64,000 nt of DNA from Ephemerocybe angulata (lineage: Eukaryota > Basidiomycota > Agaricomycetes > Agaricales > Psathyrellaceae): contig JAACJK010000163.1 in assembly GCA_013368325.1 (NCBI GenBank), positions 2,666,001-2,730,000 of the forward strand, in the 5' to 3' direction. The translations under genes were made by a program, and so were the position numbers. The notes beneath the pieces were generated by a model. That model saw only the letters and a program-made list of their open reading frames with translations. It did not search any database and was not told the origin of the DNA. This document shows positions 23,517 to 32,049 of the stretch, piece by piece. The stretch's first letter is position 1. Every line of letters starts with the position of its first letter.

Positions 23517-24477
23517 ATGGCGGCTTTGGCGAATACCCCTACGAACTCTCTGAGGAGAAAAACTAGCTTCATGACGGGCGGGGCCCCAAACGTCGTCGAG
23601 TGCTTGGGGTATCATCGCGGGGCGATAGACACCACGACCATCTCGAATAAGCCGCCTCCAGTGATCATGAACACTGTCCGCAGGGTGCTAGGCGAACTGG
23701 GCATCCAGGTGCAAGAAGAGAGTGCCTACAACTACCGCTGTATACGGGCGAGGAAGCAGGAATTAGAGCCTGCTGCTGAAGAATCCTTGATGGTGAGTAC
23801 CTTGGCAATGGCTGGCCAGTAATAATCATCATGCTGGGAGTCTTCTTTGGCCTCGAGAGAACCTTCGGGTTCTCAGAGTCTGCCTTGGGAGAGGCTGTCC
23901 AGCGTTATGTTACTCTGCTCAGGATCAGCCGACTGATATGCGTCATGCTTCAATTAACTGCATGCCTTGTGCAAATGGACGTGGGTTCACCTGCATCCCA
24001 AAACACATATCATATCACTTATCATATGTTCCTTCCTGATCGATTTCTTGATGTTCCTTGTCACTTGAATCTCACTTGAATCTAAACTGATCCCTCTTCT
24101 GCCCACAGGACGCTCCGAATTGTCCTCCCAAAGGCGTGTACGGCCCGCTAACCGAAGACCCTGGGGATGAAGTTCGCATGAGCATCGAGCTGACGAGATT
24201 GGAAGGGCTGAACGACACTTACAGCCTCGACATTCGTCGGTTAAAGGGTAATCTGAGGAGCTACAAGTTCTTGTACGATACTATTAGAGAGTACGTCCTC
24301 ATCTCTTTCAGCCTTCCTTTTCTTCTCTTGTCGTCACACACAAGCCACAACCCTCATTTCCTTCAATTACGGGAGCTATGCACCTGGGAGCGCCCATTAC
24401 TGTCTTGTCTTTCATTCATTCTGTAGTATCTCGTATTAACCTCGGGCTTTTCCAGGAAAGCGGCCTTGTCGCGCTGA
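23517..24477 (+). CDS. stand-alone KA1-like domain protein, paralog of the kinase tail
   Basis: 159 aa in three exons: 23517-23792, 24109-24290 and 24456-24477. The start is MAALANTPTNSLRRK. It contains YHRGAIDTTTISNKPPP, YNYRCIRARKQ, then GDEVRMSIELTRLEGLNDTY and LKGNLRSYKFLYDTIRE, ending in KAALSR. Each block matches the tail of the Kin4-type kinase just upstream. The gene structure matches too: one phase-0 intron between the two halves, then an intron after ATTAGAGA in the same phase, and a last exon of exactly 22 nt in both genes. No kinase domain precedes it. By analogy with KA1 domains it may bind acidic membranes or kinases. A competitor or regulator of the kinase is possible but is inference. 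Confidence 0.85.
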
Positions 24478-25140
24478 GTGCTGGTTCTCACTCATGAAGT
24501 TACGACACATCCATACGACCGATCACGCCCTGATTGAATATTGAAGACGTACTCCCCTCACCGGGGTTCACATTCGCGCATCGTCCCCAATTTCTTGTAC
24601 TTTCCATTTGGCTTTTTTTCAGTTTCTGAGTTGATTCTCCACTGGGTTCTTTTATTTATCATTGGGTTCACCCCAACCGACGCAACTTTCCCTTGACAGG
24701 TGGCGACGTTGTTTCTGGGCGAGGGGGTGAGGGAAGGAAGAAAGCGAAGCAGACTCGAGAGCAGCAAGCTTGGAACTTGGATGTCACTATTCAAGTTCGG
24801 TTCACTATAGACATGTGTACAATACCGACTAGACGCTGGGGGCTTTACAATAGCAATAAAGTGGAGATATGGCAGGAAACAGCCTAGATGTCGAGAGATC
24901 GTAGGGCGCGTCCGATAGATATATGAGGAGATATGCAAAGGAATGGATATGGGAGAGACCTCTAGAGTCTCCGCTTTATCAAACGAGGTGGCAGGAGACG
25001 TGGTATGGGGGAATAAAATAGGACCAGAAAGAAAAAAGAGAAAGGAGAGTGACGACGAGACCAAAAGAAACCGCACCCAGACAACTACTCCGCTTCCGTG
25101 TGTGGATGCCCGCCCAATCCACAATAATAGCAGCCCATTC
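24478..25140. other. intergenic between convergent genes
   Basis: 3' flanks of the KA1-only gene and the integrase-zinc-finger gene. The long minus-strand open frame at 24558-25154 overlaps the stop of the latter gene and shows no family features. It is taken as 3' UTR. Confidence 0.5.
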
Positions 25141-27639
25141 TTAGCAAGCAGCAACAGCCTGGGCTTGAGTCACCGAATCTGCAGCCAGCCCGGTCTGCTC
25201 GTCTGCGCCCTCAACGCCACAGGATGCCTTTCCTTCCGCATCCCTGGTCCCATTCACAACATTATCTCCCTCTTTCCCGCCCAACTTCTTCTCGTTCTCA
25301 TCGCGCACCGGCGTCGTCACGGGCGTACCGTCGGTCGAATCACCGTCAGACTTGAGCCGCATGTAAGGAGACAGCAGCTGCGCCACCCCACTGGAGTCGA
25401 TGTTGGAGCTAGCTTCGGAGTTGTCGCTGCTCTCGCTTGCGGAGGACCTTGGAGTAGTAGCGGCATCATTACCGCCGGCTTTCTGGTCGAGGATGGAGAA
25501 GTCCAAGGGTGGAGGAACTCGAACACGCCGAGCGAGGCTGGTCAAGGTTGATGAGGTAGACAGCATCCCCGTATCTTCCGCATCGTCAGTCGGCTCGGAT
25601 GTTTCGCCTTGGTTGCCCGCGCTGATACTCGAGTATTTTTTCGTAAGCTGACGGACCATCTGCATGGTCAACGGCTGAACTTCCATGTCCATCGGTGCTC
25701 CAGAAGCCAAGGCGAGGAGGGCAGGATCGATTTCAGGCATGTACGCACCCTGCGAATCGACCGTGTCCAGGGCAGAATTCTCCACGCTAAGGTGGGGCTG
25801 GAAGTTTCGCAGGGAAGGAGGCAAGCAGGAGTCGGACAGATCCATATGGCGGATCATTGGGGGAGGAATAGGGTATTGGAGCATGTCCTGGCGGTGGTGA
25901 CCGTGCTGTTGGTGGTCGCGAGGAAGTCCTTGGTCCTGTGGGCAGAATTGGTCACTACAATACCCTCGTAGAGGTTGAGGAAATCTGAGACGTACACTGG
26001 CCATACCGCCGTCTCCACGGGCATGCCCCATGTTAATCCCCAATGCCGAATCCATGTCTAACTCTTCCTCCTCCGACTCATCCTTAACCATGGAGCGAAA
26101 GTGCTCAGGACCCCAAAAGCCCGCAAGATCAGGAATACGAGCATGATGAGGGTGGAAGTTGTTTGACTCCAAGGACGGCGAGCCCCATTGTGCCTTGTGA
26201 TCCATGAACTCGGCGTGGGCACTCTCGAAGTCATCATGGCGGTACTGCCAGCCGTTGGGAAGCCCCTTATAGAGAGAGACCTCGCGCACCATAGGGGCAT
26301 AATTGAAAGGGATGTTGTTGCCAGAGAGATCGGGGGACGCATGGAGAGAATGGACTGTAGACATAGAGTGGTGATCATCGACTGTCGAGGACATGGCATT
26401 CAAATCGTGTTCATCCGACATGAGAGAGGTTGCAGTCAGACCAGAGTGACGTCCAGTAAGGTGGCTCGAGTGGTGAAGTGAATGCCCGGGAGAGCCGATG
26501 AACGTCGACCACGGATGGGAGTCGGAAACCAGCTGGTTCGTACTGTCCTGGAGAGCTGACATACTTGAAGAACCCAGCCCAGAGGCTGACATCTTCGTGT
26601 AAAAGCTACCCCCGTTCTGGGCCTGGTCCACCGCATCGAACCCAAGGGAACTGACGATCGGATCGAGGTGGGCCATATCGCCACCCATGACGACCCGCCT
26701 CTTGCTCGACCTAGTCGAAACGGCGCTACCTGGCCCCTGTTGCCGATGGCGATTGTGCGAGTGGCTGTGGTTCAGATTGAGCCCGTTCTCGTCATGGGGA
26801 GTCGCGCGATAGCTCCGCTGCTGCTGCCGATGAGCCTGAACCTGCTGGTGAGGCGACCTGCCGGTCGCGGGATGGGGCGAGATAAGGCGCGCTGCGCCGA
26901 TCAGCTTGTCCGCCTCCACCATGAGGTGCGGGATCTGGGAGTTCACGTCCATATTCCCGCACTTCTTCATGATACAAGTGGGACAGGCCTTGATGAAGTT
27001 CGACACCAAGTCCTTCGGAACCCACGTGTAGTGCTTCCTGATAAGCGCGCACGTCTTGTCGCGCCCACCATGGCCCGTGCTGCCGTGGCAGTAACACAGC
27101 AAGTCGTAGAGCTGCTCCTGGATCGCGACGAGAAGGTTGTCGTGTAAAAGCACCTCCTGCGCTGGGGATTCCTGGCCCTCAGAGACCCCCAGCGTGATGC
27201 GGTAGTTCTTGTTGATCGTGAACATCTTGCGCGCCCAGAAGCGGAACTGCGCGGTCTCGAGCTGGGACTCTGGGTGGTGGAGGACATCCCAGATGCGGTC
27301 GAACATGGACTGCGAAATCAGAGCCTTGCCCTGGCGGCGAGGGGTGAGAGACTCGATGTAGCCTGTCTCGATCTGCTTGTACTGTGCGTAGCTGGGGAAG
27401 CCGGGGCGTTCGTTATTTTGCGCAACAGGCCCGGAAGTTGACACAGAGGTAGAGAGAACGCCATCCAGTTGCATACCAGGGGCTTGTCCGCCGTTCGAAG
27501 AGTCCAAGACAGGCAAAAGGCCGCCATAGGACGATGCGGAGGAGAGACTGAGACCAGATAAAGCGGAGGGGCTCCGAGTGTAGGGCTTGGAGGATGACGA
27601 GACTGAAGAGTAGCCTCGAGTTACGCGGTCAGGCGACAT
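25141..27639 (-). CDS. large protein with integrase-type H2C2 zinc-binding domain, no integrase core
   Basis: 832 aa from the first in-frame ATG at 27639 (MSPDRVTRGYSS). The frame stays open further upstream but without an ATG. No intron is seen. The N-terminal third holds a conserved block (FDRIWDVLHHPESQLETAQF, RFWARKMF) and then an H-x4-H-x28-C-x2-C motif: HGSTGH, CALIRKHYTWVPKDLV, CPTCIMKK. That is the zinc-binding domain of Ty3/gypsy-type integrases and of GIN1-like domesticated genes. The DDE catalytic core, reverse transcriptase and gag are absent. The rest is Ser/His/Asp-rich low complexity with VVMGGDMAHLDPIVSSLGFD and MVREVSLYKGLPNGWQYRHDD as possibly conserved islands. It looks like a host gene, possibly nuclear or regulatory. 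Function not known. Confidence 0.8.
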   Translation of the reverse strand: MSPDRVTRGYSSVSSSSKPYTRSPSALSGLSLSSASSYGGLLPVLDSSNGGQAPGMQLDGVLSTSVSTSGPVAQNNERPGFPSYAQYKQIETGYIESLTPRRQGKALISQSMFDRIWDVLHHPESQLETAQFRFWARKMFTINKNYRITLGVSEGQESPAQEVLLHDNLLVAIQEQLYDLLCYCHGSTGHGGRDKTCALIRKHYTWVPKDLVSNFIKACPTCIMKKCGNMDVNSQIPHLMVEADKLIGAARLISPHPATGRSPHQQVQAHRQQQRSYRATPHDENGLNLNHSHSHNRHRQQGPGSAVSTRSSKRRVVMGGDMAHLDPIVSSLGFDAVDQAQNGGSFYTKMSASGLGSSSMSALQDSTNQLVSDSHPWSTFIGSPGHSLHHSSHLTGRHSGLTATSLMSDEHDLNAMSSTVDDHHSMSTVHSLHASPDLSGNNIPFNYAPMVREVSLYKGLPNGWQYRHDDFESAHAEFMDHKAQWGSPSLESNNFHPHHARIPDLAGFWGPEHFRSMVKDESEEEELDMDSALGINMGHARGDGGMASVRLRFPQPLRGYCSDQFCPQDQGLPRDHQQHGHHRQDMLQYPIPPPMIRHMDLSDSCLPPSLRNFQPHLSVENSALDTVDSQGAYMPEIDPALLALASGAPMDMEVQPLTMQMVRQLTKKYSSISAGNQGETSEPTDDAEDTGMLSTSSTLTSLARRVRVPPPLDFSILDQKAGGNDAATTPRSSASESSDNSEASSNIDSSGVAQLLSPYMRLKSDGDSTDGTPVTTPVRDENEKKLGGKEGDNVVNGTRDAEGKASCGVEGADEQTGLAADSVTQAQAVAAC

Positions 27640-28250
27640 GGCGTCTTCCTCGTTTGGAAAGCAGCAAAGACTTCGAAATCGTCTAGAGACTGGAGGAGTA
27701 GGAGAACTTGTGGGAGGGTTGCTTAACAAGCTAGTCTGAAGAGTGGTTCCAGGTGGTTGATGGTAGAGTGCTGCGGATAGGTTCTCAGAAGCCTAAAGTT
27801 GGTTTTAGAATGTACTTGGGATAGGAGGTGGGTTTAGATGAGGCCCTGCAATCGCCGAGCGTTATGCTGGGGACTGGGAAGGGATTGAGAATGGGGCTGA
27901 CCACCAAGCCTCTAGTGTTATATGAGCGCGTATCCACACGTGATCGCGCAATGGCTTTCGTGCCAGCCATCTTGAAGCTGACCTGCAGAATGTATTCAGT
28001 GACGCGGTATAGCAAAAAGTCCGGACGAAAGCTTCCAACCATGAGCCTCCGGCTCAACTTGAACACAGAAACGACGACTTCCATAGCAATGTGGCTACAA
28101 TACACAATAAGTACACCTATATGTATCAAGATCAAGGGAAGGAAGCAAGAATGCGAATAAGATAATGGCAAGGAACACACCCTAACGCGCAGATGGGCAT
28201 TGAATGTCAGAGTGAACGCGAATGTGACAACTAGACGAGTTCGAGGCGGC
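27640..28250. other. intergenic: upstream of the integrase-zinc-finger gene, 3' of H2A.Z
   Basis: About 610 bp. The part next to 27640 is open in frame with the downstream gene but lacks an ATG. Nothing else is recognised. Confidence 0.5.
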
Positions 28251-28793
28251 TTAAGCTACAACGGCGTCTTCAGGTTTCTTGAACTGCCCCGCCTTGGTCA
28301 AACTCTTGTGAATGAATGGTAGAACACCACCACCAGCGATAGTGGCTCGAACGAGAATATCGAGTTCTTCGTCACCTCGGATGGCGAGTTGCAAGTGGCG
28401 AGGTGTAACACGCTTGACGCGGAGATCTTTAGCAGCGTTTCCTATATCTCGAGTTATATTTCATGAGAAAAAAGCTTTTCAAGTAGGGCACAAACCAGCG
28501 AGCTCCAAGACCTCGGCGGTGAGGTATTCAAGAATAGCAGAGGTATAGACGGCTGCCTTGGCGCCAATTCGAACGTTATGCTGGGTTCGGTTCTTCAAAT
28601 AACGATGAATACGACCGACAGGGAACTGCGAAGATATAGTGGCGTTAAGCTTTTTCATACCTCACACAAACAGTAGAGGACTTCGTACCTGGAGACCAGC
28701 TTTCTGACTCCTTGTCTGAACAGCCTTCCTTTCTTGAGAGGCGTTAGCCCCGCCGGGCTTGGATTTACCACCAGATCGTCCTGCAGGTGCCAT
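28251..28793 (-). CDS. HTZ1: histone variant H2A.Z
   Basis: About 140 aa in three exons. The start ATG at 28793 gives [15 protein letters not shown]. The histone fold has [39 protein letters not shown] and [20 protein letters not shown]. The H2A.Z-type C terminus is [16 protein letters not shown] (docking/M6 region); no SQE motif of canonical fungal H2A/H2A.X is present. Two introns split it: after GLQ (donor at 28688) and within ELAG. The stop TAA at 28251 follows EDAVVA. It marks promoters and is loaded by SWR1. Its neighbour across 0.9 kb is another chromatin gene, an Rtt106/Pob3-type chaperone, in divergent orientation. Confidence 0.95.
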
Positions 28794-29712
28794 TATGTCG
28801 CGAGATGGATTTTTCAGGCCTCGTGTTCTATACCTGGACGTCAACAAACCAGAATCAATACCGTTGTCGTCGATACTCGGGAATACAATGAAAGTGACTT
28901 TGGAAAGCAAGACCAATTGGACAGGCTTTATTCCGTATCATTATAGTCTTGACAAGTCATTTTCCAGCCGCAGATAGAAAGGAAACTCACGATACCGACG
29001 CGACTGGACGGCGATGATGGTGGTTCCAAAGAAAGCCGTGGTTGCCCCTTGTTGACTTCGCGCTTCGCCAAGTTTCCCGCGATCAACGAGATCACATGGA
29101 CCGCGCCTCATTAGGAGCGCGACGCGCTTGGACGCGCCCAGACGTCGAGAGGCGTGGTGGTTTGTGAAAAATATATGCTAGATGGCTGCTACAAGGCTGC
29201 TATATTACATACATTTTCGAAGCAAAGCAACCGCGGATCATGGGTTAGCGCTTTAGCGATGTGCAAGGTAAATATTCAAACGCTTACGGATGAATGTAGA
29301 AAAGACGACTGTGAGTCAGTCAAAGTACTGCAGTGTTTCATGGTACTGGGCCAGAGAGTACATGAGTGAAGTAGGGCACGGGGGCTGTGGCCAAGAGAGA
29401 TTTAAGTATGCCTTGGCCAGGACTCGAATCAGGCGCCTCCGTGGTCCGAAGACACGGATCAAAAGCCTCGCGGTGACCGCCTTCAACCCCCGATCTACGT
29501 TGTCCCCAACCACCACATTCCCCTCACAGAGTCCCAGACTTATATCGCGGTATCCCATCGGACTAAAAGAAACATCTACTCCGCAATACCACTGGAGCTC
29601 GACAGATCGCGATGTACGCCAAAACACGATACCACTCAACGTACAACGAAAGCTAAACCCATTCTTAGATACGGCAACACATACACCGACCCGACTCGTG
29701 AAATCAACTAAA
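28794..29712. other. divergent intergenic region between H2A.Z and the histone chaperone
   Basis: About 920 bp. The open frame of the chaperone extends upstream to 29290, but that part (rich in Arg/Ser/Thr, no conserved block) is probably 5' UTR. A tRNA-like relic lies at about 29409-29487 on the minus strand (see findings). No other gene is seen. Confidence 0.5.
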
Positions 29713-31410
29713 ATGTCCAACTCAACGGAATCTCATTTTCTACGCACCATCCTCCCAGCGCTTCCCTCCGAATTCTCCCAACAACTCCGAAACCTATGCT
29801 CGTCGAACGCGTCCAATGAAGCTTTCCTCGAGAATTTCGTGCGGTTTCTCGCTGGTGCGGATTGCACACCAGACTCATCGAAAGGGCTCCGCGCCCAATG
29901 GCCAGAAAAGCAGGTTTCGACTCGCCAAATGCTTACAGATCTCCTCAAACCCCCTGCCACAGTATCAACGTCCGAGGTTAACGGGGCTCCATTGAAGCGG
30001 GCACGCGATGATTCCGGTTCTGAGGGGAGTAAGCGGCAGAGAATATCACCCACGGATGCCCCAGCAGTAGCAGGCGCTGCCAATACCAATGCTCCTGAAG
30101 CTAGCAGCAGCACCGCTGCGGAAGACCCGATTCAGTTTATCCTACACTCTATATCCACCACATCTCCGGTACGCAAGAAGGTCGATATCGAGATCAGGAA
30201 GGATTCTATCACTTTCACGAACCCTACCTCACGGAAGGTGGAGGCTACGGTGCCCGTCTCTTGCTTGCGACGCGCTTTCATCCTCCCAACGCGTGGCAAG
30301 ACGAAGGCACATTGGACCGTGGTTATGACGTCAAGCGACTACACAGGCACAGCTAAAGGCGCTCCTTTGGCAAAGGACAACCCCCAGATTATCTTTGGCC
30401 TTGATGCCGCGGCTACGGCGGATCTATCAACTACGGAATACAAAGAATCGGCGGAAAGCAAGTCTACGATACCGAAGGGATCATCAACTATAGCGGCTAT
30501 ACGCCAGCTCCTCAGCCACTTGCCCAATACGGTGGTTTATGAGCCAAGTGTGGACGAGTTCAAGAGCTCTGTCAACCAGTTTGGGTCCTCTACGAAGAGC
30601 GCGTCGGAAGGGGGTGTGCCAGGGCTTGAAGCTTACCGAGCTGCGAAGCCGGGTAGTCTCTGGTTCATGAAGGAAGGGTTGCTCTGGGGTGAAAGCAAGC
30701 CTTGTGAGTTTTGGGCCATAGAAGATCTTTTGGATTCTTCAGAGGGTGTTAGGTTGAGTCCAGGGAGTGGAAGGGTCTTTAGCGTTCATTTGGTCAGGAA
30801 GAGCAGAAAGGATGACACCAGTGGGGATGACAAGATGCAGGTGGAGAACGGGGACGAAGAGGAAGAAGAGGACCTTGGAATCGAGACGGAATTGGGTATG
30901 ATCGATTCAAGGGAGAGGGATGGAGTGTTTGAGTGGGTGAGGAAGCATCAGAATATGTTTGGGAGGAAGCCTGGAAATGCGCTTTCAGCAGAGGAGGAGG
31001 AGGAAGTGGCCGCGGCAGCGAAAGCGGCGAAGATCGCGGCACAACAGTTGGCAGGACCGTCGACGATCCGATCGCTAGCGCTGGACTCCGACAGTGAGGA
31101 TGAAGATTTCGTAGGAAGCGAGAGCGATGATGGGAGTGGGAGTGAGAGTGGTGACGACGAGGAGAGCGGCTCTGGCGGCGATGATGGGGATGAGGAGGAA
31201 GCTGAAGGTTCCGATGAAGCGGATGCAGAAGGTGATGAGGACGAAGAAGGAGGGAAATTGGACCCCGCTCGTCACCCCCTAATGCGACCCGGTGCGGTTC
31301 CGAAAATGTCGAAGGCCGCTATGAACATGGTTGTTGGGATGCTTGAGGATGACCTTATGGGTGGGCCGAGTGGCGATGGGGAGGAAGAAGTTGACGAGCT
31401 CGAGGATTAG
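29713..31410 (+). CDS. Rtt106-domain histone chaperone-like protein
   Basis: 565 aa, no intron, starting at the ATG at 29713 (MSNSTESHFLRTILPALP). An upstream in-frame ATG at 29290 is less likely because the sequence in between has no conserved character. An N-terminal helical segment is followed by KRARDDSGSEGSKRQR, a possible nuclear signal. A PH-like Rttp106-type domain follows at about residues 145-390: IQFILHSISTTSPVRKKVDI, LRRAFILPTRGKTKAHWTVV, GSLWFMKEGLLWGESKPCEF. The end is a long Asp/Glu-rich tail, typical of histone chaperones. The family includes Rtt106 and Pob3; the lack of the Pob3 SSRP1-type N-terminal region favours an Rtt106-like protein. Nuclear, H3-H4 handling by inference. 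Confidence 0.82.
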   Translation: MSNSTESHFLRTILPALPSEFSQQLRNLCSSNASNEAFLENFVRFLAGADCTPDSSKGLRAQWPEKQVSTRQMLTDLLKPPATVSTSEVNGAPLKRARDDSGSEGSKRQRISPTDAPAVAGAANTNAPEASSSTAAEDPIQFILHSISTTSPVRKKVDIEIRKDSITFTNPTSRKVEATVPVSCLRRAFILPTRGKTKAHWTVVMTSSDYTGTAKGAPLAKDNPQIIFGLDAAATADLSTTEYKESAESKSTIPKGSSTIAAIRQLLSHLPNTVVYEPSVDEFKSSVNQFGSSTKSASEGGVPGLEAYRAAKPGSLWFMKEGLLWGESKPCEFWAIEDLLDSSEGVRLSPGSGRVFSVHLVRKSRKDDTSGDDKMQVENGDEEEEEDLGIETELGMIDSRERDGVFEWVRKHQNMFGRKPGNALSAEEEEEVAAAAKAAKIAAQQLAGPSTIRSLALDSDSEDEDFVGSESDDGSGSESGDDEESGSGGDDGDEEEAEGSDEADAEGDEDEEGGKLDPARHPLMRPGAVPKMSKAAMNMVVGMLEDDLMGGPSGDGEEEVDELED

Positions 31411-32049
31411 GTTGGGGTGGGCGTTGATGTGTATCTACTATGCGTTCAGTTCTTCCCAGCCCTACAGTACCGGGCCTCGCGAGATAGTAGTAGGATTTCA
31501 ATCGTATTTCCAAGATCTAATGGCTGCAAAATTCTCGAGGCGGGCGCTTAAAGCACGTCGCGTGCTATCTTAAAAGTTTCGGCTAGCGCTCCGATCAAAG
31601 TGATCTTCATGCAATTTCTTTCAGTTTCCTCAGATTCTGGTTTGCGCTTTGCCTCTCAGGTACTCTGCCATCCGTGCCACTGGACGTCTAGCTGACGCTC
31701 TTAAGATATTAACTTGTCCATGAAACACGACTACCCTACGACCGCCGCAGAGTTCTTAAGCCCTGTTATCAGATCTGCCGTGATACTGCCAGCGATGAGG
31801 CTGATGGCGAAGCGCCCAGTACACCTCGTGGCAGAAACCAGTGCTTGAAAGGAGATAAGCCTGTCATAGCGTTGGCGCATGCTTTCCTCCCTTCTTACCT
31901 CGTCCTTTACTCACATTCAAGCAGACTACCGCACTGTAGGCTATCTGCAGGCAGGCAGCACCCGTTTCCGCGGTCGGAGGCTCCACAATCAAGAAGCACC
32001 ACCGGGCTGGTTAGCTTAACCTCGAAGGAGCCACGCGCAAGCCACGACG
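31411..32049. other. intergenic: chaperone 3' flank and TRK promoter
   Basis: About 640 bp with nothing recognisable beyond the 5' flank of the transporter gene. Confidence 0.5.

Noticed and set aside
24558..25154. 198-codon minus-strand open frame
   Set aside because: Overlaps the stop of the integrase-zinc-finger gene, no conserved features; consistent with 3' UTR.
25141..27729. Start of the integrase-zinc-finger protein at 27729
   Set aside because: The codon there is TTG, not ATG; the first in-frame ATG is at 27639.
29290..29712. N-terminal extension of the histone chaperone from the upstream ATG at 29290
   Set aside because: The extension has no conserved block and covers the tRNA-like relic; the ATG at 29713 starts a family-like N terminus.
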